Assembly: GCF_014839805.1 (NCBI RefSeq)
Contig: NC_051142.1
Location: 18,384,589-18,448,588 of the forward strand
Direction: 5' to 3'
Length of the DNA: 64,000 nt
Source: Manduca sexta
Lineage: Eukaryota > Arthropoda > Insecta > Lepidoptera > Sphingidae
In this document: piece by piece, positions 21,295 to 32,712 of the stretch
How positions within the stretch are numbered: position 1 is the first letter of the stretch
Layout: each line of letters opens with the position of its first letter
Notes under the pieces: generated by a model
What the model was told of the DNA's origin: nothing
Databases searched by the model: none
The model's input: the letters and a program-made list of their open reading frames with translations, nothing else
Made by a program: the position numbers and the translations under genes

Positions 21295-21660
21295 ACCCGC
21301 AGCACCTGGCCGGCATGATTGTGTCGAATGACATGAGATAGCCATCTGTTCGGTACTAAACGAGTGATGATTATCCCTCGCCAGTCAACAAAATTATGCC
21401 GGCCTGTTTGACTTATTGATGGAAGAGAGATATTTGTTTATCCGACTCGGTATACATTAGATCGTGTACAAGATGATAATACAAGATATTATTTGTACGA
21501 ATACAACAAAGTGATCCACTGATGTTAAATGCCTTCGCCAGGGGACATAACTATGCCGGCCAGTTTGAAACTTTATATAGAGCCTAAGTACAAAACGGGA
21601 CACCCTTATATGGGCCACTATGCCGGGTTGTACACGGACTGTAAGGCGGATACAAGTACC
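21295..21660 (-). repeat. Rearranged family B material
   Basis: Two pieces: 21300-21415 has family B pieces in both orientations around GGCCGGCATGATTGTGTCGA and CAACAAAATTATGCCGGCC. 21508-21660 is a reversed copy with ACTATGCCGGCCAGTTTGAA and GGGCCACTATGCCGGGTTG. This suggests two nested or inverted copies. Confidence 0.45.
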
Positions 21661-22241
21661 CAACTATGAGCAAATGCATCATGTACGATATTTTGTATAC
21701 ATTAGGGAAATTTGCTCATCTGATCTCTCCCATACCCAACCGTAACCAAAGCTTCAAATTACAAAGTACAAAGCTTACCTACCCTTTTGTGGAAAAATCT
21801 CCATAAAAGCCCCTTCCAGAACACATATGAGTAACAATTGCTGTTTTTTCGAACGCGTTTTTGATGTAAGAAGTTACGAATTAACATTGAGTTACTGATT
21901 AAAATAAATTAAACTTACAATTAAGACTTAAGTCTTAAAGATAGAAGTTTATCATATAAATTGTCCACTCAACACTTAAAATTATACCTTAAGGCCGAGT
22001 CTAGAATTTTTACCTAGAATCTAGACTTGAACGTTGATAAGTCGGACCGTCATTGACCCAAATTTCGACCAGTCCGCGCCGGCGTATTTACAAAGATATA
22101 AGAAATATTGCGAATATATTTAATTTAGTTTTATCTTGAAGTGGCTTCACAAACTGTCATGGTAGGTCGTTTAAGCATTATTAACATTTATGAGTATTGA
22201 ATATGTTTGCCAGGGTGGCACCATTACATTTATAATCTGTA

Positions 22242-22440
22242 CTAGTTGACCCGACAGACGTTGTCCCGTCTTAACTATGTTTGAAATTTTCTAATTATCC
22301 GCGCAAAATTTTTGAATTTTTTCTTTCATAAAAACTTTCTCCTGACAATAACAAACACAACAAAAAAAAGTGGATTCGGTTCAGCCGTTCACGCGTGATG
22401 GCGTGACCAATGGAAATAGGGATTCATTTTTATATATATT
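22242..22440 (-). mobile_element. Short Helitron-type element, about 200 bp
   Basis: Plus strand: A|CTAGTTGACCCGACAGACGT to GGGATTCATTTTTATATATA. Minus-strand 3' end is CTAG|T. The opposite-strand sister at 55921-56203 shares GACAGACGTTGTCC and GTTCACGCGTGATGGCGTGA. The 5' TC is worn. Confidence 0.55.
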
Positions 22441-23092
22441 ATGTATTATTATAAGGCTTAAGGCTGTTTTCCAAAGCTCTAATTCGTGGTACTACTGACC
22501 CGATTATGAAAATTCTTCCACTCAAAGTACGTGTGCCTATATCTCCGGCGACGTTTAACGCAAGCGAAGCCACGAACAGAAGCTAAATCATCGAAAACCA
22601 AGGTTATATTTCAGGTCTTGCATTTAACAAACTAATAACAGTTTAATGCAAATTGGAGCCCTTTGATTAACCTCCAGTTGCTCTTATAAGGTTTCTAGAT
22701 AATTCTATACCTTCTAGTGTGAATACATTTGTGTTGACTAATTTAGATCAGTTCAAGGCAAATGAGTATGAATTTGGATAGGGTTATCAGTCAATAAATA
22801 TGTTATAGCTAAAATGTGGGGTATCTATATGTCGCCGGCGATTCGTAGAATTAGTAATTTCACAAATTGCCTTATGCTGCGAAATCCTCCGGTCGAGAAA
22901 CTAATTGATTGTTGAGATTATAACTACTACTTATGAGTAATATAAAGTGATACTGTACATATAACAAATAATTTTGTTGACACCGGCACTCGCGCCTCAC
23001 AGCTATCGCAATAATAATAGTTCGCTCATCAGTCTAGTGTTGCCATATTTCTAATGTTGCCGGTACATTTTTTTTTTCTATTATTGTAAATG

Positions 23093-23375
23093 ACGAGACG
23101 AGCTTGCCGTTCGGCTGATGGTAAGCGATACGACCGCCCATAAACAGTAGAAACACCATCCAAGACCTTAAAATACAAAGTATTGTTCGGTATTCCAATT
23201 CGATCGCCATCCTGAGACGTAGGATGTTAAGTCTCATTATGTCCAGTAGCGACACCGGCTACAATGTCCTTCAAACCGGAACACAACAGTGACTACACAC
23301 TGCTGCTTGGCGGCAGAAATAGACATTGCGGTGGTACCTACACAGGCGGATTTTCCCATATGAGAGACCTACCAC
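23093..23375 (+). repeat. Family A repeat, full length
   Basis: ACGAGACGAGCTTGCCGTTC, TGATGGTAAGCGATACGACC, ACACTGCTGCTTGGCGGCAG and ATGAGAGACCTACCACTAG. One of the better copies here. Confidence 0.75.
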
Positions 23376-23654
23376 TAGTAAATTTAATTTATTTTATAAT
23401 TCATAAAGTTACGATGCAATTTAAAAGGCTATATGTTTTATAATTTTTTTACCGACAACGCTTACGCTTATCAATATCGCTTGCTCGTCTTGCGCGCGTA
23501 TTCTTCTAATCTCATCCTAACCTAGACTAATGTTCGCGGCACAAGCACTTGAGCACCACATAGCCTCTAACTATATTCAAAACCTTAGCTTTCATTGTCT
23601 GCAGTTCATAAAATATTATACATAATCTTCCTACGATATAGATACAATATAATT

Positions 23655-23830
23655 ATGATTTCTTGTCTTTACGCGAATGTTTAACATCCAAATAAAACAA
23701 TTTAACGGATTTTATCGCTGTTATATTCGATTTATTTATTAGACGGGTCCGCCACGTGACCACGAAGGCAAACTCTTCGAAACGTGAGGAGAACATAATA
23801 ATAAAATTAACCGTGATAGAATCTGTAAAA
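23655..23830 (+). repeat. Penelope-like terminal repeat with inverted flanks
   Basis: ACGCGAATGTTTAACATCC, ACGGATTTTATCGCTG, then GTGACCACGAAGGCAAACTC, TTCGAAACGTGAGGAGAA and an inverted echo CCGTGATAGAATCTGTAAAA. The order repeats that at 30350-30480 and 56318-56455. Confidence 0.4.
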
Positions 23831-23930
23831 TGCTTTATTATATATACAATTTATATATAATATATCATTACCTTATAGGTTTTGGAGTAGGTATATTTAT
23901 TTGAATTCTCACTCGCCTGCTAAACATATT

Positions 23931-24185
23931 TTGTTGGTGGTAAGATATATTCCGCACTAGGCCAGCGTGGTGGACTAAGGCCTAATCCCTCTCAGTAGTA
24001 GAGGAGGCCCGTGCTCAGCAGTGGGCGAGTATATAATACAGGGCTGATATTATTATTATTATTATTAAGATATATTTGATATCCGCCCGGATAGCGACCA
24101 CCGTACGCAAGGTGTGGAACCCGCCATAATAACCCATATAAGTGTCGCGTTCCGGGATAAAGCTGTGTATATCCGGATTTACTAA
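23931..24185 (+). repeat. Family B repeat interrupted by a SINE
   Basis: TTGTTGGTGGTAAGATATATT (family B start) stops at 23951 and resumes at 24067 with AAGATATATTTGATATCCGC and CCGGATAGCGACCACCGTAC. The ten bases AAGATATATT are present on both sides of the intervening SINE. The 3' half of family B is missing after TATCCGG. Confidence 0.75.
23952..24066 (+). mobile_element. SINE family D, 5'-truncated, nested in family B
   Basis: Starts CCGCACTAGGCCAGCGTGG and ends in (ATT)n. Flanked by perfect AAGATATATT duplications (23942-23951, 24067-24076), the signature of target-primed reverse transcription. The tRNA-like head and first half are missing. Confidence 0.8.
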
Positions 24186-24461
24186 TAATAAGAATAAAGA
24201 GCAAAAAAAGATAGAATCTACGTATTAAAGTATTGCCTGACAGGTTAATCAAACCGCGTCTACCAATTCAAAAATGACGGTACCCAACTATCATTAATAA
24301 ATATTTTTTCTTTTCAGGTGCGTAAGAGAATCTTCATGATAAAACCCGAGAAGGGTGAATAGAATTACTTGTAAAGTAAGTAATGTAACACTTTGAAAAG
24401 TTACTTTTTTGGGCGATTTTGGATTAATTGATGAAGAGTAAGCTAATGAATTCGATGTTAG

Positions 24462-24665
24462 AAGATTATAAAACAAAGTCCCCTTTACTGTCTGTCTGTA
24501 TGTTATCGATTTTCTCAAACTCTAACGAACGGATTTTTATGAATTTTGGAATGGAGATAGTTTAAGACCCTGGGAAGGTTATAGGCTACTTTCTATCCCG
24601 GGAAAATATATAGCGGGACTTAAATTCCGAAAACTCAACGCGGGCGAAGCGCGAGCAAAAGTTAG
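24462..24665 (+). mobile_element. Helitron-type element, degenerate
   Basis: TTATAAAACAAAGTCCCC, CTAACGAACGGATTTTTATG and CCCGGGAAAATATATAGCGG, then a 3' hairpin-like CGCGGGCGAAGCGCG and AAAAGTTAG|T in place of CTAG. Plus-strand relative of 17823-18123. Confidence 0.45.
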
Positions 24666-26305
24666 TTATACTAAAAAACTAATGATCCACTATCGAGTAA
24701 ATAAAAAACGTGCCATAGACGCTTAATTCAACCATCGAGACTAGATCGGTTCTTTTCGGTTATTGAAATTATTTTTCGCAAAAGATTAAGTGAGCTGTCA
24801 TATATTATGAAATATATATGTCACTGACAGTGTGTATAATGCAGGCATTTTACACAATACCTAGGCATTGCATATACTATCGGACTATACAGATTGTTCG
24901 TAACATATTATGTAACATAATCATGAGGTTAAAGATTGAGGAAAGATTTCATTATTCAAAAATCTAAATTTTAATCGCCGCAAATAACTTCTACGATTTA
25001 TAATTAATATTAAAGAGCAATTTCAAACTTTAAACTATATTATAAAAAAAATAAATGACTTTCGTTGTTTTTTTACCTTCCGAATCCTCGCTAAGAATCT
25101 AATGCACTTGGCTATTTCCACAACTAACGAAGTAAACATACAAGATAATTAATACTTCATCAAAAAATTCCATTACAAACACCGTAAAAAATATAATTAT
25201 TATTTCTACGAGCAAAAAACGTAGTAAGAACCGAAACTATTATATTTTTGCACATTGATTAATGAGACAACTGAATAGGTTTTGTAGCGTACGATTTTAT
25301 TGTTCATTAGGCCTTTGATGGCTATCTTTAAGGAAAACTTATTGAAATAACTCAGAAAATATCATTATTTCACCATAACCTTGGAGCCAAGAATTTCTGC
25401 GCGTGTGGTGCAGTGTCGCGAGTCTTCTGCGTTGATAGATATGAACGGATGTCGCGTGGGATAAAGCCGATCATTTTATGTCGCTTGGTGCAATAGGCGA
25501 GCGCTCTGTGTAGCTAGGCACGGCCGCGTGTCATGGGGTAGGCAGAAGACTAGCACTCTATGGTGCAGTTAAGACATTACCCCAGTAAAACTCTGCGCTG
25601 TACTTATATATATATAATGTATTTTAAACTGTAATACATATGGAAAAACAAAATGAAACGTCATTTTATTCTTTTTTAATTTGGATATTGTTTCGTTAGT
25701 TTCATCATGACAATGACACTACTATTAGTTCCAAGCATCTTCTTTTAAAGTAACTTCATTTTAATTTGAAATCAGTACTATTAGATAGACAATTTAACAA
25801 GGAATATTCAGATGGCATAAAATTTTAATAGATCTAAAATTGTTTTTTTTTACGAAATTATTCATAAATCCTGGCATATTCCCGGCCGCAACTTGCTCCC
25901 ATGTTGGAACGAATTGCTCAAGGTTGTTTGTTTAAGGAAGCGCCTTAACATATCGTCACTACGCACGCACTACTTAGGTAAAATGCTTTACTTGCTAAAA
26001 TTATACTAATAACATTGACGTCATTCATGTTTGTGTCCTAAATATCAGAAACTTCATAAATAACGTAAAATTTTATGAGATCGATTTTAGACTTCGTTAT
26101 AGCTACTTGTTATTTTATGAGTCTATTACTTCAAATTAAAATATATAATGTTAAAATCATTATTGTTTTTTATATTACTTTGAACTCGCCTGCTAACAGA
26201 GGGCTCTATGTCACTACTAAGCACGGCCGTTGGCCAGTAATAGTGTTGCGTATTGCAGTAGACCAACTTTACATCACTATACATTTGACTCAGTATCTTG
26301 TATTC
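24666..26305. other. No gene seen, 1.6 kb
   Basis: Mostly AT-rich. A GC-richer patch at 25385-25560 (TGTCGCGTGGGATAAAGCCG, GGCACGGCCGCGTGTC) carries no open frame with splice context and matches nothing else in the window that I could see. Confidence 0.4.
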
Positions 26306-26307
26306 TT

Positions 26308-26525
26308 CTGGTGATAGGATATATTTTACATCCGCCCGGATAGCGACCACCGTACACAAGGTGTTAATACCCGCCATAATGGCCCACGTAAGTGTATCGC
26401 GTCCCGGGATCAGCCTGTGTATATCCGGTTCCAACTGGGCGGCATAATTGTGTCGACTGCCGAGGGGTAATCATCAGTCGTCAGTCGACATTCTCCTGGA
26501 CCAACTCCACTTACTATCAGGTGTA
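26308..26525 (+). repeat. Family B repeat, near full length
   Basis: GATAGGATATATTTTACATC, CGGATAGCGACCACCGTACA, GGGATCAGCCTGTGTATATC, GGCATAATTGTGTCGACTGC and ACTTACTATCAGGTG. Confidence 0.75.
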
Positions 26526-27860
26526 TAATCAAGTTGACGTGCACGAATAAAGAAACAAATTTCATAATATACACTGTGCGGCGCGACACTCTGAATCACT
26601 AGGAACTGTTGCGAGGTTCGTGGTGCATTAGACCAAAGCTGTCTCGATAGACACGGCCAAGTGTCGGGAGATCCAGTACACTGATGGTTACTACTAGTCG
26701 AATGCGTATTTTCCCGCCGAGTTTCAATCTTTGTAGACACACTACTTACCTAACTAAATAATAGTTACATAAATATTTGCCTTTGGTTGCGGAACTGACC
26801 ATAGTAAAATGATTTGTCAACCGAGGCAAAGGTCATCTGGCGTTCATCCGTTCTTTTTTAAGTTTTAGTATATTGCCTCGAGGCTATGGAAATTATAAAA
26901 TTATGGCTTTACAGGCAATTAATTGTGACCTTCAATTTAATTGAGAAAAACTTGCAATTGATAGTGGCCCAATTTTGATTCTAAAGTTATAAGTGTACGT
27001 AAGAATAGTCCTATAAATTTTATCATTAACTAATTAATAGTTCCACTGTTTCTTGATATAATCATATGCTGGTAGAGACACGGGTCTTCGAAACGAGTCA
27101 CCATGATGGTACATTCAACATATTAAGTACGATTACTATCCAGTTGGGTACAAAATATATCTAAAAATATGTTAGAAACCCGCCGCTCCCGCTAGCAAAT
27201 ATCTATCATGGAGTATAGTGAGTGAAATTGACGTTTCTCTCACTAAAAATTAAACAACGTTGCATATCCTACACGAACAGGCAAACATATCTCGACAACT
27301 TCTTCTTCTTTTATATTATAGCTGCCACTGTTTATTTATCGGTGATTATGCCAATGTCAAATAAAAAGCAAAAACAAAAAGAGACTATAAAATAAGATCG
27401 CCATTTTTTCAAGTCTTGACATGCTATTAGGGAAAACCTATTTCATCCGACACTCGACCATTCTTCAACATCTAATGTCACATATTTTCCCAATCAAAAT
27501 ATCTAAGATCTACTCAACTATTAATGACTTCATGGAATAATACTGCTAGAAGTGGCCTCTGCGGTATTGCGGCCTTAGTTTTTTAGTCATGCGACCTCTA
27601 GATGTTTACATTATAAAAGGGAAAATATTGTGGGAAACTGGGCTTTACCTGTGACTTCTTTCGCTCGACTATGTTAGACTGAATATTGCATAATCTTACA
27701 ATGGACTTGTATGAGTAATACGCATTTGGGAACTAAGAGATATATATTGAATTTCTTTTCTTGTGTGGATTGTGACATACCAGATATCTGAAGTGTGTGT
27801 TTCTAAACATTTACTGAATAGCATTGCATTTCACTCATTACTCTAACATAAGATGTTAAG
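26526..27860. other. No gene seen, 1.3 kb
   Basis: A minus-strand frame at 26474-26740 overlaps the family B end and has no domain features. The rest is AT-rich without recognised repeats. Confidence 0.4.
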
Positions 27861-27867
27861 TCCCAGT

Positions 27868-28015
27868 AATAGAGGAGGCCCGTGCCAGTATATAGGCAAT
27901 GCACGAATTGAAAACTTCGGGCTGGCACCGAATAAAAATAAATCACTTTGAGGACCAACCTGAGGATCGAACCTGAGACCTCTGTGGTCGTACCACCACC
28001 GAGCTAATCGTAGTA
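27868..28015 (-). mobile_element. Degenerate SINE with tRNA-like head
   Basis: Begins with AGAGGAGGCCCGTGCC (a family D tail fragment), then GAGGATCGAACCTGAGACCT (a reversed B box region) and GGTCGTACCACCACCGAGC. Mosaic of SINE pieces. Confidence 0.4.
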
Positions 28016-28460
28016 GTATAAATAAATTTCCAGTTGATTCAATATACTTCGCGCGGATAGTACTAGAAAACACTTTCTCATATCGTTAAATAATAACAAA
28101 GCAGTACGAACACGCAACGCTTTGATTCTAGACTAGGTAATGACCTAGACCTATTGAGTCTAGCCTTTGCTAGCTTATTATCCACATTATTGAGATTCAT
28201 CTTCGTGTTTTATGGTTTTATTTAGACCGCCATAAATATGTCAACTGTTAGCCCACCTTTTTAACGACATAACAACTAAGTATGCTCTAGTGTGTGAAGT
28301 TAGTATATAAGTCATGTAATGTGTATTAGTGAGTATAATGAGTGCAGTCAAATAAAGAGCCTAAACCAACAACTAAGTAGACTCGTCAGTCTACTAAATA
28401 AAAGTAGACAAAGCCCATGTCCAGCAGAGTGAGCGTCATTATTACAAAGATGTTTTTACA

Positions 28461-28645
28461 GGATCGGTGGCGTAGTCGGGCAAAGTGATAGTTTATTCTG
28501 CTCAGTATCAGCCCGGAGTCTGCAATTTGTGCCCGATATGGCGATATGCTTTCCTCCTATGACATGGAATGGACACTTGGCGAAAAGTAGGTGCCCGTCT
28601 GCATAACCCTTCGGGGATAAATGCGTGTTATGTGTATTTATTGGA
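28461..28645 (+). mobile_element. SINE family E with internal head deletion
   Basis: GGATCGGTGGCGTAGT is joined directly to CGGGCAAAGTGATA; full copies (57992-58262) have about 50 more bases here, including the B box. The body then follows normally to GGGGATAAATGCGTG. A copy without a B box could not be transcribed by itself from the normal promoter. Confidence 0.65.
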
Positions 28646-28741
28646 TGCAGTCCACTTTTAGCTGGTCGATGTGAAAATCCTTGGGGAAGTCTATGTTTAA
28701 TGATGAGCAGGCAAACAAAACTGTATAATATAATATTTATC

Positions 28742-29102
28742 TTTTTTTAAAAAGCGGCAATAGCCAAAAAGCGGCGATAGCCTAGTTGGGTGTGGAACGG
28801 ACTACCGAGACGAATGTCCGCAGGTTCAAATCCCAAGGGCACACACCTCTGACTTTTCTAAAAAATCATGTGTGTATTCTTTGTGAATTTATCGTTCGCT
28901 TTAACAGTGAAGGAAAACATCGTGAGGAAACCTGCACATATGAGCAGTTCTATATAGGAATTTCGAAGGTGTGTGAAGTCTACCAATCCGCACTAGGCCA
29001 GCGTGGTGGACTAAGGCCTAATCCCTCTCAGTAGTAGAGGAGGCCCGTGCTCAGCAGTGGGCAAGTATATAATACAGGGCTGATATTATTATTATTATTA
29101 TT
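28742..29102 (+). mobile_element. SINE family D, full length, with target duplication
   Basis: Flanked by perfect 14-bp duplications ATATAATATTTATC (28728-28741 and 29103-29116). It contains A box TAGCCTAGTTGG (28778-28789), B box GGTTCAAATCC (28823-28833), a body with GGCACACACCTCTGA and CTACCAATCCGCACTAGGCC, and an (ATT)n tail. A short partial duplication of the head (GCGGCAATAGCC) precedes the real head. Best-preserved SINE in the window and probably the youngest. Confidence 0.85.
28778..28833 (+). promoter_or_regulatory. Internal RNA polymerase III promoter (A and B boxes)
   Basis: TAGCCTAGTTGG fits the A-box consensus TRGCNNAGYNGG, and GGTTCAAATCC fits the B box with one difference from GGTTCGAATCC. 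Spacing is 33 bases, normal for tRNA-type promoters. Confidence 0.7.
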
Positions 29103-29365
29103 ATATAATATTTATCAACATCATTACATAAACTGTAGTGCTATGACTTAAATTTACTTTTGTTATAATATAACTGATCGCAGAAACGATGGTGCCAGTA
29201 ACTTTTCAAAGTTACGTTTGCGTGTTGTTGTTTTTAGCATAACTCGCAAAAGAACACGTGGCGCGCAATACCAGAACCATTAGGAAAAGGGATTAGGAAG
29301 GCCGCAAAGGACCGCGACGCTTGCAATACTAGAATCATAAGGAAAAGGAATTAAAAAGGGGAGAT

Positions 29366-29560
29366 AGTATTTGTACGCCCGGAAATAGCAATCACCGTAC
29401 ACGAGGTGTAAATCCCGCCATAGTAGCCCACGTAAGTGTGCCGCTCTCCAGGATCAGCCTGTGTCAAACAAACGGACATAATTGATTAGTCAGAGGTAAT
29501 TATCTGCTGTCTGTCGCCCCCTATCCTAGCTCTTACCATTAGGTACAATGGGATAACTTA
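29366..29560 (+). repeat. Family B repeat, diverged
   Basis: GATAGTATTTGTACGCCCGG, CAATCACCGTACACGAGGTG, CCAGGATCAGCCTGTG and CTTACCATTAGGTAC. The central GGCCGGCATAATTG segment is reduced to GGACATAATTG. Confidence 0.6.
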
Positions 29561-29799
29561 AACCATGCCCGCATAAAGAAAAAGACGCGCACGTTATCAC
29601 TTCTTATTAGTACTTTGAAAGATAATACTATCTTCTGCTTATCACATTTCTAGAATCTTGTCTGAGATAAAACATACGAAAAAAATAGACGAGTTTGAAA
29701 CAAGAATGTCATTTAAAAATATATTTTTCCGCTCGTGCCAAGCGGAGTGGACCATCGCTTAAAATCTAGATAATAAATTAGACTATTAATTTGCTTAAC

Positions 29800-29905
29800 C
29801 TTCGCACGTTGGTCTAGTAGTATACCTTGGCTGTGAACCCTGATGTTCTAAGTTCAATTTCCGGTTTATATAAAGATGTGCGCAATTAATACAAAAACAG
29901 CGAGA
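29800..29905 (+). repeat. tRNA-like sequence, SINE remnant
   Basis: GTTGGTCTAGTAGTATACC (A-box-like) and AGTTCAATTTCCGG (B-box-like) at normal spacing. The acceptor arm does not pair and no mature-tRNA 3' end is seen, so it is scored as SINE-derived, not a tRNA gene. Confidence 0.35.
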
Positions 29906-30349
29906 TGGCAATGTAATTATAGATGAAATGAAAACGAGCAATTTGCTCGTCTAATAAAAATCGCCGATTTCGTAATAAATTATGCACGGATACTTGAATC
30001 ACAGACCATTTCCGAAGTCAATTTCTGCCACTATGTCAAATGTGCACTGCATAATCCATTGTATCAAGAGAGTTTTTTTTTATTAAGTAAAAAAACGACT
30101 TGTCACGTCTTAAAATTTAGAGGGCCTTCAAATAGAGAGGTCACTTTTTGTCTTGTCTCGCTAAATTATACCGTTGACGGTTAGTGGTATTATAAAATAC
30201 TTGACATGTTAACACAAAACTGCCTTTGTATTCTAAGCTAAGTAGAGTACGCCCGCGGGTCCACTTATGTGTAGGTACACTTCAACGGTTTTTTTACACG
30301 TGTATAGAGAGATGAGTTTATAACTTGGCATTTCTATAATAATTTCTGA

Positions 30350-30480
30350 TGTTTACACGAATGTTAGACGTAAGAAATAAGATTATTTACGGATGTTTTC
30401 GCGGTTATTTATAATATTATTTTCTCCCGACGTTTCGAAGACTTTGCAGCCTTCATGGTCACAAGACTGACTTGATATTT
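30350..30480 (-). repeat. Penelope-like terminal repeat fragment
   Basis: ACACGAATGTTAGACGTAAG, TTTTCGCGGTTATTTATAAT, TTTTCTCCCGACGTTTCGAA and GCAGCCTTCATGGTCAC: reversed order of 9388-9480 with a longer flank. Confidence 0.45.
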
Positions 30481-30614
30481 CTAGTGAAAGATAGTACTCA
30501 ATTAGATAGTGTAAAGTCATAGCATTGTTTTTACTGCCGAGGTATACGTCACACGATATATCGCGAAAGCTTTGTGAGTATTTGGACTACAATATACTTC
30601 CCACACATCATGTT

Positions 30615-30830
30615 TTCGTCCCTCAAGTGGTAAGCAGAGGTGTAACCAGAACACCCACTTTATACCAGTTGATCCGTCTTCTGATGTGATGGAAGCGAGC
30701 CTATTGCCATATTGGGCACAAATTCCAAATTTGCATTTTTTATATCTTTGCTATAGTTACTGACATTGGATTTCCTCAATATTGCTCCAGAGTCTGGAAT
30801 CGTGTCCCCTAAATAGCAATACATTCGCGT
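30615..30830 (-). mobile_element. SINE family E, highly diverged
   Basis: AGCAGAGGTGTAACCAGAAC, TGATGTGATGGAAGCGAGCC, ATATTGGGCACAAATTCC and CAGAGTCTGGAATCGTG preserve the reversed body order with an insertion near 30735-30780. Confidence 0.45.
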
Positions 30831-31254
30831 GTTATATAATCACTGATTTATATACTCGCCGAATGCAGACGAATAATCTCGAATACGAATCTAAACAGGT
30901 TATTCGAGTGTATTTGTAACTCATAAGTCATAATCATATTTATGCACGAATTTATTCACTAATTCATTCGTCAATAGACTAGATGAGGCTAATCTAACAC
31001 AGCTAATCAAATATGTACTGGAACCTCTTGTAAAGGGAAAAAGGCGCGATTCTATGCTACATATCGACGGTTAAAAGGCTTATTGATTAAAGCTATTTTT
31101 TTTTTTAAATAATAACTAGGTAAAAAAAACATAGACAAAAGTGCTTATTTTAAATATGTATGAAACTTTGTGTCGCAAAAAAATGTCGGTTAAATCAATT
31201 AGCCTTTTAACTCTTTATATATTATTACTAATTATAGGCATAGTTTAGTCCAAG

Positions 31255-31360
31255 ACTTCGCCTGTCTGTGAAGAATTCCATCTAAATCAGTTCAGCAGTC
31301 ACTGTGTTCACTTCTAACAAACATTGTATGTTTATCTTCTAAACTTATACACAATATAAA
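31255..31360 (+). repeat. Family I fragment
   Basis: CCATCTAAATCAGTTCAGCA, ACTTCTAACAAACATTGTAT and ATAAAATTAGCAATA. Confidence 0.35.
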
Positions 31361-32146
31361 ATTAGCAATATACTTGGTAATCCGCTTTTGTTATTTGTTT
31401 GAAGTTATCGAGGTTTCATTGTCCTTATAATATTTTGTAAATATTTTTTAAGGTATATTTGTTTGGTACATATTTGTGAAGTACTTTTTCGGCTTTGTCA
31501 AAGGACCGTTGAGAAAACTGTATTTTAGGGTACCGTTACTAAATTTAAAATAAAAACCTTTATTTTATGCATAACGGCGGTCCATAGTTTTACTGTGAAA
31601 CGTCTGTTTAGCTAACCGCAAAAATATCAAGAACGGGACATAATAAATTGCAATTATTAATTATGTAGCAAATTTATCAGTGGCTTGAAAAATACCAATG
31701 GTTTAAAAAAAAATCTCAAACATATCAGTACTTAGTTCTTCCTATTCTGTATTTTACTATATTTAGTTACTTGTTGATAAACTATTCTGCTTTTCGTCTA
31801 TAAAACATTATAAAAAAATAACACACCAAAAGAAGTATTTCAATAAAACTTTTAAAAATATTCTTTCTACGCAACCATAAATACGTTCTCTATGACTAAA
31901 GGAAAAGAAATATGCGGAACTTTCGATACGGCCACGACTCGCACCGCACTCAAAGCTACAAGTCAATGCACTTTGAAAGTCGGATCACAACATTATCGCC
32001 GCAAAAACTCTTTTAGAATGGCGTGACCGCGCGGTTCAAATTTAACTGCAGTTAGTTTCGGTCTACAACGGGAGTTATACTAGATGCCGTAGTTAATAAA
32101 TATTACATTTATTAAACATTTAAAAGCAAATATTGAGAAAAGCATA
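31361..32146. other. No gene seen
   Basis: AT-rich, no supported exon or recognised repeat. Confidence 0.4.
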
Positions 32147-32205
32147 CAAATTTCGAAGGCATATGATGTCTACCGATCCGAACTAGGACAGCGTGGTTTT
32201 ATTAC
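32147..32205 (+). mobile_element. SINE family D internal fragment
   Basis: AATTTCGAAGGCATATGATG, TCTACCGATCCGAACTAGGA, CAGCGTGGT: short, diverged piece. Confidence 0.4.
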
Positions 32206-32546
32206 AAACGATTAAATACACAGTTACTTGTTCCACCCTGTAGTACTTTCGCATATAAGAGTCCGTCTCTATGGTAGAGATTACTAAAGATTATTTATTA
32301 ACGCCTGTAAGTAAAAATCTTGCAATAGCACGCATTTTAACGACACTTCATGTAGATAACGAATTCATCAAAATGTCTTCTCGCAAAAAAATAATTTTAT
32401 AATCATAATTCATAGAATATATAAATAAATTGTCATTTACTTCCCTCCATAGCATATTCGTAGACAAAATTGAGAAATAGAGATAAAAACATGGTGGGAG
32501 AATTGTACTTATTACTTAATAGTGAGCGTCATGAGAACTATTTATT

Positions 32547-32712
32547 TGGGGTTTTCTGTTCAGTATCAGCCTGGAGTCTGGAATTTGTGCCCGTCATGGC
32601 GATAGGCTCGCCCCCTGCCACATGGGATGGAACACACTTGGCGAAAAGTGGGTGCCCTGGTTGCGCCTCTGCATACCCCTTTGAGGATAAATACGTGATG
32701 TTGTTTGTGTGT
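32547..32712 (+). mobile_element. SINE family E, 5'-truncated
   Basis: GGGGTTTTCTGTTCAGTATC, GGAGTCTGGAATTTGTGCCC, TTGGCGAAAAGTGGGTGCCC and TTGAGGATAAATACGTGATG, ending TTGTTTGTGTGTGT. The open frame on either strand is repeat-derived. Confidence 0.7.

Noticed and set aside
25385..25560. GC-rich patch as a possible exon
   Set aside because: No continuous frame bounded by splice sites on either strand.
28786..29034. Open frame of 82 codons on the plus strand
   Set aside because: Lies entirely within a full-length SINE and its peptide tracks the repeat consensus.
29800..29875. Possible tRNA gene
   Set aside because: A- and B-box-like motifs present, but acceptor stem does not pair; better explained as a SINE head. 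The same holds for all other tRNA-like heads in the window.
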